From: Nemertoderma westbladi
Taxonomy: Eukaryota; Xenacoelomorpha; Nemertodermatida; Nemertodermatidae
Assembly (NCBI GenBank): GCA_032718475.1
Contig: JAUCBJ010002509.1
Location: 1 to 41,869, forward strand
Direction of reading: 5' to 3'
Length of the DNA stretch: 41,869 bases
The position numbers were made by a program, and so were the translations under genes. A model generated the notes under the pieces. That model made no database searches. It was not told the DNA's origin and saw only the letters and a list, made by a program, of their open reading frames with translations. Numbering within the stretch: the first letter of the stretch is position 1; each line of letters opens with the position of its first letter. Below are positions 1-10,680 of the stretch, in pieces.

Positions 1-1266
1 TTTTGCTATTCTTTCTGCTTCTACTTCTGCCGCCGCTGCCTTTCTTTCTGCTTCTGCTTCTGCCGTAGCCGCCGCCTTTTGTTCCTCTATCCTTCTTTTC
101 TTTATTTGTTCTTCTCGGACTCTAGTGAGACGGAGTTTTTCATCACATTCAGCTTGGTTTGCAGCTAACATTTCGGTATCGATCGCGTCCAATATAAGCT
201 TGGTTCCTTCACTATTAGGGGAAAGTCCATGTAGCCGTCTCCTCAACTCTTCGTCTCCTAGGAATCGCTGATAGTCGGACAAATAAATGTCGATAGCGTC
301 TCTAGTTCGCGGTTTCTCGGCGGCCTCTTCGCTTTCCTCTTGAGCAAGGGTGACATCAGTTTGTTCGGAGACATCAGTCGGTTCCTCATAGATTGATCTC
401 TCAGCCAGCTGGGATTTCCACGGGGCTGTTTCCTGTACTTTGAGATCTACTCGATGTAGCCAAGTTTTGACAGCAACCTGCAGCGACGTGTCCTGTCTTC
501 TTTTGGAAGTTTCCTCAAAGGCTGAGAGGATTAGTCGAATGCGTAGGGTTCTTTCGCGTATTTGATATAGCAGTTCTTCCTGCTCTTGAGGTCCGTGAGG
601 TTGTCGAAACAGTTGTTCCTCCAATCGCTCCAAGGATCCGAAGAATCCCTGCACATATCCTGCTGCCGACCTCTTCCAAACAGCTGGATCCATTGTATCT
701 TTTGCCACTCCCATCCTGTGTATATCTTCCCAAGTAGCCTCGGACATATCAAACGGAAGTCCGAGTCCGGGAAAGTTCCATTGTGATTCAACAATAGATC
801 TCAATTCTTCCCTGGCGTATCCCGCGTAATTATCTTGGGTCGCTTGCTTATTCTTCGCCCAGTCGGCTTGATGTTCTTCCACCGCAATGAGTATAGTAGT
901 CAGCACTGCAGCAGGAAGAGTAAGAAGGGGGTCCGAGTAGACTTTATCAGACATCTGCACTCCATGTTCGGGAGTCAGCTCTACAGTATCAGAACTGCTG
1001 GAGCTATCAGGTCGCGGGGAAGTAGGTTCTTGACCAAGATGTTGCTGCGATAAGACAATTGCCTCTTGGTCCCGTTTTACCTGTGCCCTAGTGCCTATGA
1101 TGGACCTATGGTGGACTAGCCTAGGGTCTGATACTACTGGAGGGATGACCTTTTTTACAGTAGGAGGTGAGCCGAACTTCTCTTTTATTCGCTCCACACT
1201 CCTATCTGAATCACAGATAGTGGTCTCGATCAGACTGTCCGACAGGTTTTGCTGAGTGTCCGACAT
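1..1266 (-). CDS. gag: BEL/Pao-like Gag polyprotein, N-terminal part (copy 1, runs off window)
   Basis: Reading leftwards from an ATG at 1266-1264 the frame stays open for 422 codons to the window edge, so the C-terminus is outside. The first 16 residues (MSDTQQNLSDSLIETT) and everything from about residue 310 (an AAEKP motif, then DAIDIYLSDYQRFLGD at about 323) match the Gag starting at 8777. Between them lie about 294 residues absent from that second copy: a Ser-rich stretch (about residues 85-90) then a long, probably helical segment with several Trp and many Glu/Arg. The end is an Ala/Glu/Arg/Lys-rich repeat (AEAEAERKAAA type), a likely coiled coil. Gag would form the retroelement particle in the cytoplasm. 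The family call rests on copy 2; the extra segment matches nothing I know. Confidence 0.75.
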   Translation of the reverse strand, partial: MSDTQQNLSDSLIETTICDSDRSVERIKEKFGSPPTVKKVIPPVVSDPRLVHHRSIIGTRAQVKRDQEAIVLSQQHLGQEPTSPRPDSSSSSDTVELTPEHGVQMSDKVYSDPLLTLPAAVLTTILIAVEEHQADWAKNKQATQDNYAGYAREELRSIVESQWNFPGLGLPFDMSEATWEDIHRMGVAKDTMDPAVWKRSAAGYVQGFFGSLERLEEQLFRQPHGPQEQEELLYQIRERTLRIRLILSAFEETSKRRQDTSLQVAVKTWLHRVDLKVQETAPWKSQLAERSIYEEPTDVSEQTDVTLAQEESEEAAEKPRTRDAIDIYLSDYQRFLGDEELRRRLHGLSPNSEGTKLILDAIDTEMLAANQAECDEKLRLTRVREEQIKKRRIEEQKAAATAEAEAERKAAAAEVEAERIAK

Positions 1267-1349
1267 GTTTAGTTATACAGTTGAATGTCTACTACTATAA
1301 TTTCAGTTAAAGCAAATCTAGTAATTCAGTATGACCGCAAGCCTAGCGA

Positions 1350-1645
1350 TTTATTACCGGTACCGTTACTCAGTGGAACGTGATATATATACAATATATT
1401 AGAATACCGGTATGCTTATAATATATAAGTGTTATTATAGACTAGGTGTGTCACAGAGTACCGGTATATAATTTTAGCACAAATATATATATATATATAG
1501 TAGGCCTATAATGAATACCGGTATACAGCTTACACTTATAGTATATAAGTATAATTCTGGACTAGAATTAATTACAGAGTACCGGTATGATTTCAGCTCA
1601 AATTTATAGAAATAAATATAATAAGCCTATTGTAAGTACCGGTAT
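1350..1645. repeat. About 115-bp tandem repeat carrying phased TACCGGTA palindromes
   Basis: TACCGGTA occurs at 1355, 1405, 1459, 1516, 1580 and 1637, spaced 50-64 bp. The DNA between forms roughly two degenerate copies of a 115-bp unit (palindrome, TATA-rich stretch, a 'gactag' block, palindrome, 'cacaaatata', TAGGCCTAT). The same arrangement is in the second element (8865-9160). Confidence 0.6.
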
Positions 1646-2576
1646 GTCAATTATTTTTAGAATAATTGAATTTCTGAATATTTTAGGGCTACTTGGTTAC
1701 TTTAACTTACTTTTGTTACCGTTATTTAAGCAGTAGTCCAACTGATAGTGAGACCTAGTTTTGTATGGCAGGCCTACTATTTATAAATCGTTTTTATTTG
1801 ATTTATAATAGATATATACCCGTTTAAAAGGGTTTTTGACAATATTTGAAATAAATGTTATTATTTCTGGGGAAGTCACTACACAGAAGCTGAACGCCTC
1901 TAAGTGAAGTGCTATTTATTTGACACTAAAACTGATAATTCTAATTTACCTAAGTTACTTAATACTACAAATTACTTACGATACGGGTGAGATTAATTCT
2001 CTAATTAAACACAACAAAATATGACGTACGAATTTTTAGGGTAATTTTACAGGAAGTCTACAAACCAGTCCAACAAAGGGTTAGATTTCTGGCTATTACA
2101 AAGGACAGGGTACTACGGTATTTAAATAATAAGTAGTAGTAAATATATTGTACTGTCCAGATAGGAAAATACCACCGCCTGACGACCTATAACCGTATCG
2201 CTATAGGTACTACGTTATGTATCACGGATTGTTCCTACCCAGAAGCTAATAGAGCTAATGAATGTGCCTATCAACCACTTTACAACACAAATATACTGCC
2301 TACACTAATTACTTCGGAAGGCACTGTACTCTAAACCCTAAATTAGGTACAAGTACCGGTATAACAAATAATCAGTAGTTAAATATACTTGAACAGTTAA
2401 AAGAACCACGGCATCTGCTGGAGTGACCGAAGCACAAAGTCGTCAGTCTTTACCTACGCCAAGCAGCCCTGATGTAGTACCGGGGTTAGTTTAACTATAA
2501 CGGTATGTATAACAAGCACAATTACTGTAGGAATAAACTTGGGGACATGAATGTTGCGAATAATCGCATAAACTCT

Positions 2577-3150
2577 GAATAATAAATATTACGCTACCCG
2601 TACAGAATACTCAAACAAATACAAACCAAACGCTGGCAGACTACTATCAAGCCTAAACAAACTACTGTATGTGCAGATTCTGAAACTGTTAGTTAGTATG
2701 CGTGCTAACACGGTAGTACGACTTACTCTTTAAGAGGGGATTGACCTTACAGTGTTGACTGCCCCAACTCACTAACGGCACTTGATCAGACCAACTCTAC
2801 ACACGCAGCAATCCCTTCAGACCTAAAAATAGCTAGACAACAATCCAGCCTACAAATATTTGAGTAATAACTATTACGGTACCTGAACAGACCACACAAA
2901 CAAACACAGGCCAAAACACTGGCAGACTACGATCAAGCCTAAATAAACTACGGTATATGCAGACTCTGAAACTGTTAGTTAGTATGCGTGCTAACACGGT
3001 AGTACGACTTACTCTTTAAGAGGGGATTGACCTTACAGTTATGACTGCCCCAACTTACTAACGGCACTTTATCAGACAAACTCTACACACGCCGTAATCT
3101 CTCCAAACCCAACCACAGTCAGACAGCAGCTCAGCCTACAATTATCTGAA
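2577..3150. repeat. Two 286-bp direct repeats inside the BEL LTR/leader
   Basis: The landmark acgacttactctttaag is at 2718 and again at 3004 (period 286). The surrounding sequence, from 'aataataaatattacg' through 'ctgccccaact' to 'cagcctacaa', is shared by both units. The second element carries the same duplication, so it predates the split of the two copies. Confidence 0.75.
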
Positions 3151-4691
3151 CAATCTGAGCAGACTTACACGTCTTCAGCTCAATATTAACTTACTAGGAA
3201 ATAAAACTGACAGAAATAAGTAAGCTCCAAAAGAAACAAGGGGTGTACAGTCCCTAATCTCTTAAACAGCCTACCGGTATACAATAATCAAAATCGAATA
3301 ATACTAAATGTACTTGTACAGCAGTACCGGTACCGGTGATGACAGTTAGGCCTACTGACCTACAAAGTACCGGTTCAGTTTTACCGGTCACTACGGTAGT
3401 TTGCAACCTTATTGCCTACTGCAATAAGATTAATAAACTGTTACTGTTCGCGCTTTTGAATACCTTTAGCAGTTTAACCTGCCAAAATTTATATGTCTTT
3501 TAGTTAATTAAAACCACTTTAGCATACGACAATAATTTATGCTAATACGCAAAACATTAGCCGAAGTCAGCCCATGCGCGATCATTCACCCGATGGATCT
3601 ACACCCGGGAGACTGAATTCGGATGCTTGAATTGTATTATTACAGTGGAAGGTTGCAGTGTATACCTAATGTATTATTCGATAGATCGTTAATAATTAAT
3701 CTCTGACAGATATTATTGGCTTTCGGGAAATATTAACAGTTCCTTTAGGACGTGGCGCTTTATCTATTTAAACAGAACTAAGACTTATACTAAACGCAAC
3801 GATACTGCTTATGATTAAAGTATAAAGCGTATTCTTTAGGAAATACTTTGTTACCAATCACAATCATACACACTATTCTGCCGACAGTCAGTACATTTGA
3901 TCACACATAAAGAGAGCAGTAATTGACTCACGTAGGGTCTGCTAAATAACATTGGATTCAATACACACCACATTAATATAAATCGCAATTGTTATATATA
4001 GCCGGTCTCTCTAACCTGTAGTGTTATCAAGAAAATTGGGAATTGGGTGATTTATCCGTATTAGCCAAATAGCAATATTTCCATCCACAAATATTTACAA
4101 TTAATAACTGACGGTAAAATAACAGTACAAACAATATGATTAATGCAAAAGTATCAAGATTAGTTAATGAGTATGATTATCAAGTTAAATTAGTTCGGTA
4201 ACAGTTTATACTTTCGATAATTCAAGCAGTTTACGGTACAGCAGTATCTATCCAAAAATGCCGGTGTTTCTGGCTTAGACAGCAATAACAACAAAGTAAC
4301 AAGAAAAAACAGTAAGACTGAACACTCTCCTTATCATCGGCAGAAAAGCTACACGTCGACAGGAAAAACCGCCCTGATTGGCCCAAGCCAAACAAAGAAC
4401 CACGCGTCCAATGGCTGTTTCCATGTCAGCAACCAGCTGCTAGATGTCGTAATATGAATCATCACGGCTAAGCTGTGAAAGGTGGTTGGTGCATTACAAG
4501 TTTTTTGTCTTACCATGTCCACTAAAACACGTATATAGCAGAATGATTTTTATGTCCGTTAAAACACCTGTAAAGGTACCTTGCGGGCGAGGGGAATATA
4601 TATACAGTTAGAAAACCTTTTTAGAGTATTCCAGCGCCTGGGGGAGAACTGGCCAGCAAAGGCAAACGTATCAGTTATCCCACAAAAGCTT

Positions 4692-7600
4692 TTACAAGGT
4701 GGTCGTGGGAAGAGAATCTTGCCTTCCACAGTTTCCGGAGAGTCCTCCATTCCCTTCCGGTAAACACAAACGACCGACTGGGTGATTGCGTCGCTGCATC
4801 CCGAATACAATTCCAGGTTTCCTCTTTGTCCTAGAATAGTGACGATAGAAACATCGCTCTAAGTACACGACGGCCTTACAAAGCCGATTCCAGGAGCTAT
4901 AGTGGTCCGTCGCTCCCTGCAGGAGAGGTGAGAGTCCCTGCGAGACGTCTGATGTTCCAGAGCTCCAATCGCTCTCTCTGATCTTCATGAAGGATCCACT
5001 CGCGGTGGGGAGGTCCAGATCCACGGCGTCGTCCCTGGCAATATGTAATACCGACAGATCTATCCCGGGTTCAAATAACTCCGCTCCACCCGTCCGGGTT
5101 TTAGGTTTGACTTTCTCCGCTCCCTTGGCTGGTCTAATCTCAGTCGGAGTAAGATGGGGAGGCCATTCATCCTCCTTACTCAGGAAGTCGGGTTCACCTA
5201 ACCGGTCTGTAGTATCTGTCAGTTCTTGAGGAGTTGCTCCTCTGGAAGCGATGTCGGCTATATTCATCGTCTTGGGGCAATATCTCCATTGATCTACATT
5301 GGAGTTAAGATTGTCATTATCTGAGGAGTGTGGTGTTCCCTCAGTTGGGTCGTCTCCCTCACTAGTATCGTCTTCCCATTCACTCACCTGGCAGACGCGA
5401 TCTTGAAGCAGTCTTTCCCTGAGCGTTCTACGGGAAGGTCCAGTAAGGTACCAACCTACTCTAGTTCTTACCGCATAGGCCTGAAGTGGTTGCGGTTGAG
5501 TAGGTCGTTTCTCTAATGTCTCCAGCGCCTCATGCGCGTTTTGACCGATTAATATTTGTACTCCAGGATAATCGGTGTCGAATCTAGGGATGTTAAGTTG
5601 TTGGACATGATCATCTTCGTCCCAATTATAAGGTTCAACTTGGGTGGTAGCGAAGTTCTTTATTGCCACCATTTTTACTGACCTTATACTGTATTCTCCT
5701 AGTTTATCCTGTGGAGTGGACAACTCACCTATATAATAGTCGGCAGCTACAGTAGAATTCCAAACCTGCATGATCCCTGACATGTTTAGCTTGGTTCGGA
5801 ACTTGGGTTGTCCAGCAAAGATGACTTCGGCTAGTTCTTTATCGATGAATGTTCCTGTGCTACCGGAGTCCAGGAGGGCGTTCACTATATAGCTCTTCTG
5901 AGGTCCGTGGACCCGTAACTGGACTACAGGAAATTCTCGGATTCCTATATTGGAAGTTGGCGCTTTCCAAGATGGTTGTTGATCTGAAGTAGTTAGGGTG
6001 AGGTCGCTGTCTGTGTCTTTCTCATACATGAGTGCTCGATACACTGCGGTGGTGTTTATTAAGTAACAGGATTCGTTTTCGTCGGAGAACTCGTCCGTAT
6101 AGAATCCTTCCATCTCAGATTGATCAGTGTCGTTCACATCACTGAATTGGACATGTAGTTCGGACTCACTTACCTGACTCGGGCTGTTTCGTTCGAATTC
6201 CGTGTGCAACAAGATATGATGTTTTGCGCCGCACTTTGCACACCTTGCGTCGGAGTAACAGGTTCGCCGTTGGTGTCCTCGTCTGAGGCAATTATAACAC
6301 AACCGCTTATCCCACATGACTTCACGTCTATCCTTAAGTGATTTCCTCAGGAATTTATCACACGCATTTAAACGGTGGGGCCCGTCGCACAGCACACATT
6401 TGGGCTTGATGTTACTTACTTTAACATGTGCTGTGTGGTGCACACTTGTTCTTTCTTCGGGCTTTCTCACCTGAATTCTTTTAGGAGACGTAGGAGGGGT
6501 TTTTTGTACCGGTTCCCTTCTGTCATTGGGTCGAGACTTGGATTTACTTACCTGATCTTTAGGCATTTTATTGACATAATAAGATCTGTCAGTGTCTTTC
6601 CCGCTGTCCTCTCCTTGAGAAGTTTGGCTTTCACCGTCGTCGGTATAATATACTGGTGTTACCCTTCTCCTAGAAACGGGTTTCTCACTTACCTTACTTT
6701 CCGCTGTCTTCTCTCTGGACTGCTTTATGAGCTGTAATTTCACCTCGCTATCCAAGAATGACATGAGATCAGCCATGGTAGGGTCTCGTTGTTGTTGTTC
6801 CATCATATATAACACCTTCTTGTCCCAGCGTGTACCTACTCCACCCTTGGGCAAAGTAGATGCTAAGGCTCCTACAACCATAGAATTCTGGTATTCATGA
6901 GACTTACCTAACCAATCTAGTTGTCTACAGATCTCCTGAATCTCATCGGAAAACTCTATAATCCCGCTGCTAAGAAACTTTCGGGGCGCCATTAATTTCG
7001 CATATAAATACCTAGCTATGTTAGTCCTATTACCATACCTGATGTTTAGTGTATCCCAAACTTGTCTTAATCCGTCTGGATGTCCAATAAACTTTAACGC
7101 CATTAACTTGGGAGATCCTTCCAAGCACTCGATGAGGTATCTAAGTTTTTCTCCATTAGATAGTACAGAGTTCTGTATGTTATCTTTGTAATATTCATTA
7201 AAAGGTAACCATTTCATCTCATCTCCATTGAATTTGACTATCTCTCCCACCTTCACCGCTTGACGGGCTTCGGTTCTAGCCATTTGACGCGTAAAACTTT
7301 CTTGGGCCATCGTGTTATTTAATATCGAGTTATCGGTATATAAATTTCTCGGATTATGATCAGGTCTATAGGGAATGTCATTATCAACAGGTCTATAATT
7401 ACCCTTAATAGGGTTCACTATAGGAGTTTCGACTTCGCTAGCAGTATATATGCGTGTAGGCTCCACACCTTGCGCATGAGATACTTCAGACCTAACAGGT
7501 TGACACATTGTTACTGAGGGTGGTGGTATACCCCCTTGTGTGTTTACTAATTTATCGCGTTCGAGCGCGATACTTTGCTGCACTTCTTGCAACTCTAGCC

Positions 7601-8777
7601 TACTTTCCCTTACTGTGCCCTTGAATTGCTGGACAGTCTCCTGCATCTGCCCGAGCAGGATATCCATCCCCCGCTGTCTCTCGTCCACCCATTCGACCGC
7701 CGAAGCGGGAGTCGCCAACGTTGTAGCGGGCGGACGAGGGACAACGGGCGACAAATTATGAATAATTCGCTCGGGGTCCAGGACCTGAACTGTATCCGGG
7801 GCAGTTCTACGGGGCACAGGTAGCTTAGTGCTATGCAAAGGGAATTTAGAGGTAGTCTCAGGGAGCACAGGTATGTCTATCACCGAAGGGGTGATTTCAA
7901 GAACAGGCCTAATTATTTCAGGCTCATCTACTATAGTAGGGAGTCTTTCTATTTTAATTATTTGGTCTGTGGGCTCTGTACTACCTAAGTTGGTGTTATT
8001 TAGTTGCCTTCTAACAGCTGGAGGCAAATCAGGCAATTTCTGACGGTGGAATGTTCTTTTACGTCTGCTTAAACGAGATCTATTTCCTTTGCCTTCAGTA
8101 TCGGTGGTATCACCTTCCTCAGATGATGTATATCCCTGTCGTTTGGGAGTAGATCGATTCATCATCTGCATATTGCTAGCTGTTAACTGTTTATTTATGC
8201 AGTCTTGATTCTCCTGAATGTTTTCCAATTCTAACTGGGTGATTTCTTCAGTCGCTCTCCGTTCTGTTTCTGCTACTGCCTCTGCCACTTTTCTTTCCAC
8301 TTCGGCCTCTGCCGCTGTCGCCTTTCTTTCCGCTTCGGCCTCTGCCGCTGCCGCCTTTCTTTCCGCTTCGGCTTCTGCCGCTGCCGCCTTTCTTCCCGCT
8401 TCTGCCTCTGCCGCTGCCGCCTTTCTTTCCGCTTCTGCCGATGCCACTGCTGCTGCTACTGTCGCTGCCTTTCTGTCTTCTATACGTTTTTTCTTAACCC
8501 TTTCCTCTTGGTCTCTAGCGATGCGGAGTTGTTCATCGAATTTAGCCTGATTCGCAGCTCTCATTTCCACATCGATGGCATCCAACACAAGCTTGGTTCC
8601 TTCACTATTAGGGCTAAGTCCCTCTAACCTTCTCCTCAACTCGTCATCACCTAAAAAACGTTGATAGTCTGACAGATAGATGTCAATGGCATCCCTCTTA
8701 TGCGGTTTCTCTGCTGTCACTTCGCTCTCGGTTGTATCTAGTAGACTGTCTGACAGGTTCTGCTTTGCGTCAGACAT
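4692..8777 (-). CDS. gag-pol: BEL/Pao-like Gag-protease polyprotein, internally deleted (copy 2)
   Basis: A 1361-residue ORF from the ATG at 8777. In order: Ala/Glu/Lys repeat coiled coil (about 113-176); basic and Pro-rich linker; BEL-type capsid/DUF1759-like region (about 515-625, F-N-G-D...W...F...Y); zinc-finger cluster (about 792-860, CVLCDGPHRLNAC, CYNCLRRGHQRRTC and a C-x2-C-x4-H-x3-H); aspartic protease of the Pao (A17-like) type with LLDSGSTGTFID at about 962-975, ending in VRTRVGWYLTGPS (about 1100-1112). The reverse transcriptase with its Y-x-D-D motif is absent: near residue 1160 the frame jumps directly to an RNase H/connection remnant (IADIASRG), followed by a piece of the integrase upstream region (YSSWNRLCKAV). 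It stops 4 nt inside the LTR start (TTG TAA). It cannot retrotranspose alone, yet the frame has no stop. Confidence 0.85.
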   Translation of the reverse strand: MSDAKQNLSDSLLDTTESEVTAEKPHKRDAIDIYLSDYQRFLGDDELRRRLEGLSPNSEGTKLVLDAIDVEMRAANQAKFDEQLRIARDQEERVKKKRIEDRKAATVAAAVASAEAERKAAAAEAEAGRKAAAAEAEAERKAAAAEAEAERKATAAEAEVERKVAEAVAETERRATEEITQLELENIQENQDCINKQLTASNMQMMNRSTPKRQGYTSSEEGDTTDTEGKGNRSRLSRRKRTFHRQKLPDLPPAVRRQLNNTNLGSTEPTDQIIKIERLPTIVDEPEIIRPVLEITPSVIDIPVLPETTSKFPLHSTKLPVPRRTAPDTVQVLDPERIIHNLSPVVPRPPATTLATPASAVEWVDERQRGMDILLGQMQETVQQFKGTVRESRLELQEVQQSIALERDKLVNTQGGIPPPSVTMCQPVRSEVSHAQGVEPTRIYTASEVETPIVNPIKGNYRPVDNDIPYRPDHNPRNLYTDNSILNNTMAQESFTRQMARTEARQAVKVGEIVKFNGDEMKWLPFNEYYKDNIQNSVLSNGEKLRYLIECLEGSPKLMALKFIGHPDGLRQVWDTLNIRYGNRTNIARYLYAKLMAPRKFLSSGIIEFSDEIQEICRQLDWLGKSHEYQNSMVVGALASTLPKGGVGTRWDKKVLYMMEQQQRDPTMADLMSFLDSEVKLQLIKQSREKTAESKVSEKPVSRRRVTPVYYTDDGESQTSQGEDSGKDTDRSYYVNKMPKDQVSKSKSRPNDRREPVQKTPPTSPKRIQVRKPEERTSVHHTAHVKVSNIKPKCVLCDGPHRLNACDKFLRKSLKDRREVMWDKRLCYNCLRRGHQRRTCYSDARCAKCGAKHHILLHTEFERNSPSQVSESELHVQFSDVNDTDQSEMEGFYTDEFSDENESCYLINTTAVYRALMYEKDTDSDLTLTTSDQQPSWKAPTSNIGIREFPVVQLRVHGPQKSYIVNALLDSGSTGTFIDKELAEVIFAGQPKFRTKLNMSGIMQVWNSTVAADYYIGELSTPQDKLGEYSIRSVKMVAIKNFATTQVEPYNWDEDDHVQQLNIPRFDTDYPGVQILIGQNAHEALETLEKRPTQPQPLQAYAVRTRVGWYLTGPSRRTLRERLLQDRVCQVSEWEDDTSEGDDPTEGTPHSSDNDNLNSNVDQWRYCPKTMNIADIASRGATPQELTDTTDRLGEPDFLSKEDEWPPHLTPTEIRPAKGAEKVKPKTRTGGAELFEPGIDLSVLHIARDDAVDLDLPTASGSFMKIRESDWSSGTSDVSQGLSPLLQGATDHYSSWNRLCKAVVYLERCFYRHYSRTKRKPGIVFGMQRRNHPVGRLCLPEGNGGLSGNCGRQDSLPTTTL
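8250..8441 (-). repeat. 33-bp coding minisatellite in BEL gag (11-residue AEAEAERKAAA units)
   Basis: About six units of an 11-residue Ala/Glu/Arg/Lys repeat (residues about 113-176), each 33 bp and thus frame-neutral. The predicted product is a highly charged helix or coiled coil. The related gag at the left window edge has the same repeat (positions 1-90) with a different composition, indicating length turnover. Confidence 0.8.
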
Positions 8778-8864
8778 GCTTATGTGTACAGTTGAATGTC
8801 TACTGCTGTATTACAGTTAAAGCAAGTCTAGTAATTCAGTATCACTGTTAGCCTAGTAATTAAT

Positions 8865-9160
8865 TACCGATACTACTACTCAGTGTAGCGTGGTATATAT
8901 AATATATTAGAATACCGGTATGCTTATAGTATATATAACTATTATTACAGACTAGGTTTATCACAGAATACCGGTATAATTTTAGCACAAATATATATAA
9001 ATATATAATAGGCCTATCGGGAATACCGGTATACAGCTTACAGTTTTGTAGTATATATAATTATAATTCTGGACTAGAATTAATTATAAAGTACCGGTAT
9101 AATTTCAGCCTAAACTTACAGAAATAAAGATAATAGGCCTATCGTAAATACCGGTATATC
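8865..9160. repeat. Palindrome-phased tandem repeat, second copy
   Basis: Counterpart of 1350-1645, with ACCGGTAT-containing palindromes near 8915, 8970, 9023, 9092 and 9150, separated by TATA-rich spacers and a TAGGCCTAT block. Divergence from the first copy is visible between palindromes while the palindromes are retained. Confidence 0.55.
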
Positions 9161-10089
9161 AATTATTTTAAATAATTGAATTTCTGAATTTTTAGGGTTA
9201 CTTGGTTACTTTACTTACTTTATTACCGTTATTTGAGCAGTAGTCTAACTGACATTGAGACCTAATGGTTGTATGGTAGGCCTACTATTTATAAATCGTT
9301 AGATTTGATTTATAATATATATATACCCGTTTTAATGGGTTTTGTCAATGTTTGAAATAAATGTTATTATTTCTGGGGAGTAATCACTACACAAAGCGGT
9401 GCGCTTTCAGTGAAGTGTTACTTATAGGACACTAAAACAAATAATACTAATTTACCTAAGTTACTTAATACTACAAATTACGTACGATTCGGGTTGAGAT
9501 TACAATCTCTAAATAAACACAAAAATTTACAAAAACACAAAATACGAATTTTTTAGGGTAATTTTACAAGAAGTCTACAAACCAGCCTAACAAAGGGTTA
9601 GAAATCTGGTTATTACAACGGACAGGGTACTATGGTATTTGAAATAATAAGTAGTAGTAAAAGACACTGCGTTGTCCAGATAGGAAAATACCACCGCCTG
9701 ACGACCTATAGCCGTATCGCTATAGGTTCTACGTTATATATCATGGAGTGTTCCTACCTAGAAGTTAATAGAGCTAATCGAACGTGCCTATCAACCACTT
9801 TACAATACAAATGTAATGCCTACACTAATTACTTTCGGAAAGTACTGTACACTAAACCCTAAATTAGGTACGAGTACTTGTATAACATATAATCTGTAGT
9901 TAAATATACTTGAACAGCTAAAAGAACCACGGCATCTGCTGGAGTGACCGATGCACAAAATCACCAGTCTTTACCTACGCCAAGCAGCCTGTGTAGTACC
10001 GGGGTTAATTTAACTATAGCGGTATGTATAACAAACACAATTATTGTAGGAACAAACTTGGGGAATGAATGTTGCGAATAATCGCATAA

Positions 10090-10680
10090 ACTCTGAATAA
10101 TAAATATTACGCTACGCGTACAAACTACTCAAACAAATGCAGACCGAACACTGACAGACTACCATCAAGCCTAAACAAACTACGGTATATGCAGACTCCG
10201 AAATAATTAGGTAGTATGCGTTCTAACCCAGTAGTACGACTTATTCTTTAATTGGGGGTTTACCTTACAGCATTCGCTGCCCCTACTTCCTAACCGTTCT
10301 TTATCGGACAAGTGATCTACACACGCTGCAATCCGCTCAGGCCTAATAACAGCCAGACAACTATCCAGCCTACAAATTATCTAAATAAAATTATACGCTA
10401 CCCGTACAGACTTACGCAAACAAAGTACAGACTAAACGATGGCAGACTACTCTCAAGCCTAAATAAACTACAGGACATGCAGACTCCGAAATGATTAGGG
10501 AGTATGCGTTCTAACCCAGTAGTACGACTTATTCTTTAATTGGGGGTTTACCTTACAGCGTTCGCTGCCCCTACTTCCTAACCGTACTTAATCGGACAGG
10601 TGATCTACACACACTGCAATCCGTTCGGACTTAACAGCAATCAGACAACAGCTCAGCCTACAAATCGTCTGTACAATCTG
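10090..10680. repeat. Two 288-bp direct repeats in LTR/leader of copy 2
   Basis: Landmark acgacttattctttaatt at 10236 and 10524 (period 288). Same duplication as 2577-3150, each pair having diverged between elements (agaggggatt in copy 1, ttgggggttt in copy 2) but not within an element. The two units of a pair therefore look homogenised. Confidence 0.7.

Larger units (their letters stand above)
1267..4696 (-). repeat. LTR plus leader of BEL-like element copy 1 (also the downstream LTR position of copy 2)
   Basis: This non-coding block is co-linear with 8778-12230, with about a dozen differences in a 110-nt stretch compared by eye (about 2210 against 9725). The right edge is where both copies start TGTAAAAGCTTTT on the minus strand (4696 and 12230); beyond it the flanks differ, as expected for an LTR 5' end beginning TG. 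The left LTR end and the primer-binding site could not be placed because both copies run straight on into a gag leader, so LTR and leader are annotated together. The block holds two internal repeat systems (listed separately) and many TACCGGTA palindromes. No ORF of note is present. Confidence 0.6.

Noticed and set aside
1267-4696. A primer-binding site to fix the LTR end
   Set aside because: No TGG-starting tRNA complement conserved between both copies could be found next to a CA end, so no boundary was claimed.
4559-4810. Minus-strand ORF of 83 codons overlapping the end of the BEL polyprotein
   Set aside because: It runs into the LTR and shows no integrase or envelope motif; most likely an out-of-frame shadow at the deletion junction.
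8218-8550. Plus-strand ORF of 110 codons rich in Ala/Ser
   Set aside because: Antisense shadow of the 33-bp gag repeat; the repeat keeps several frames open.
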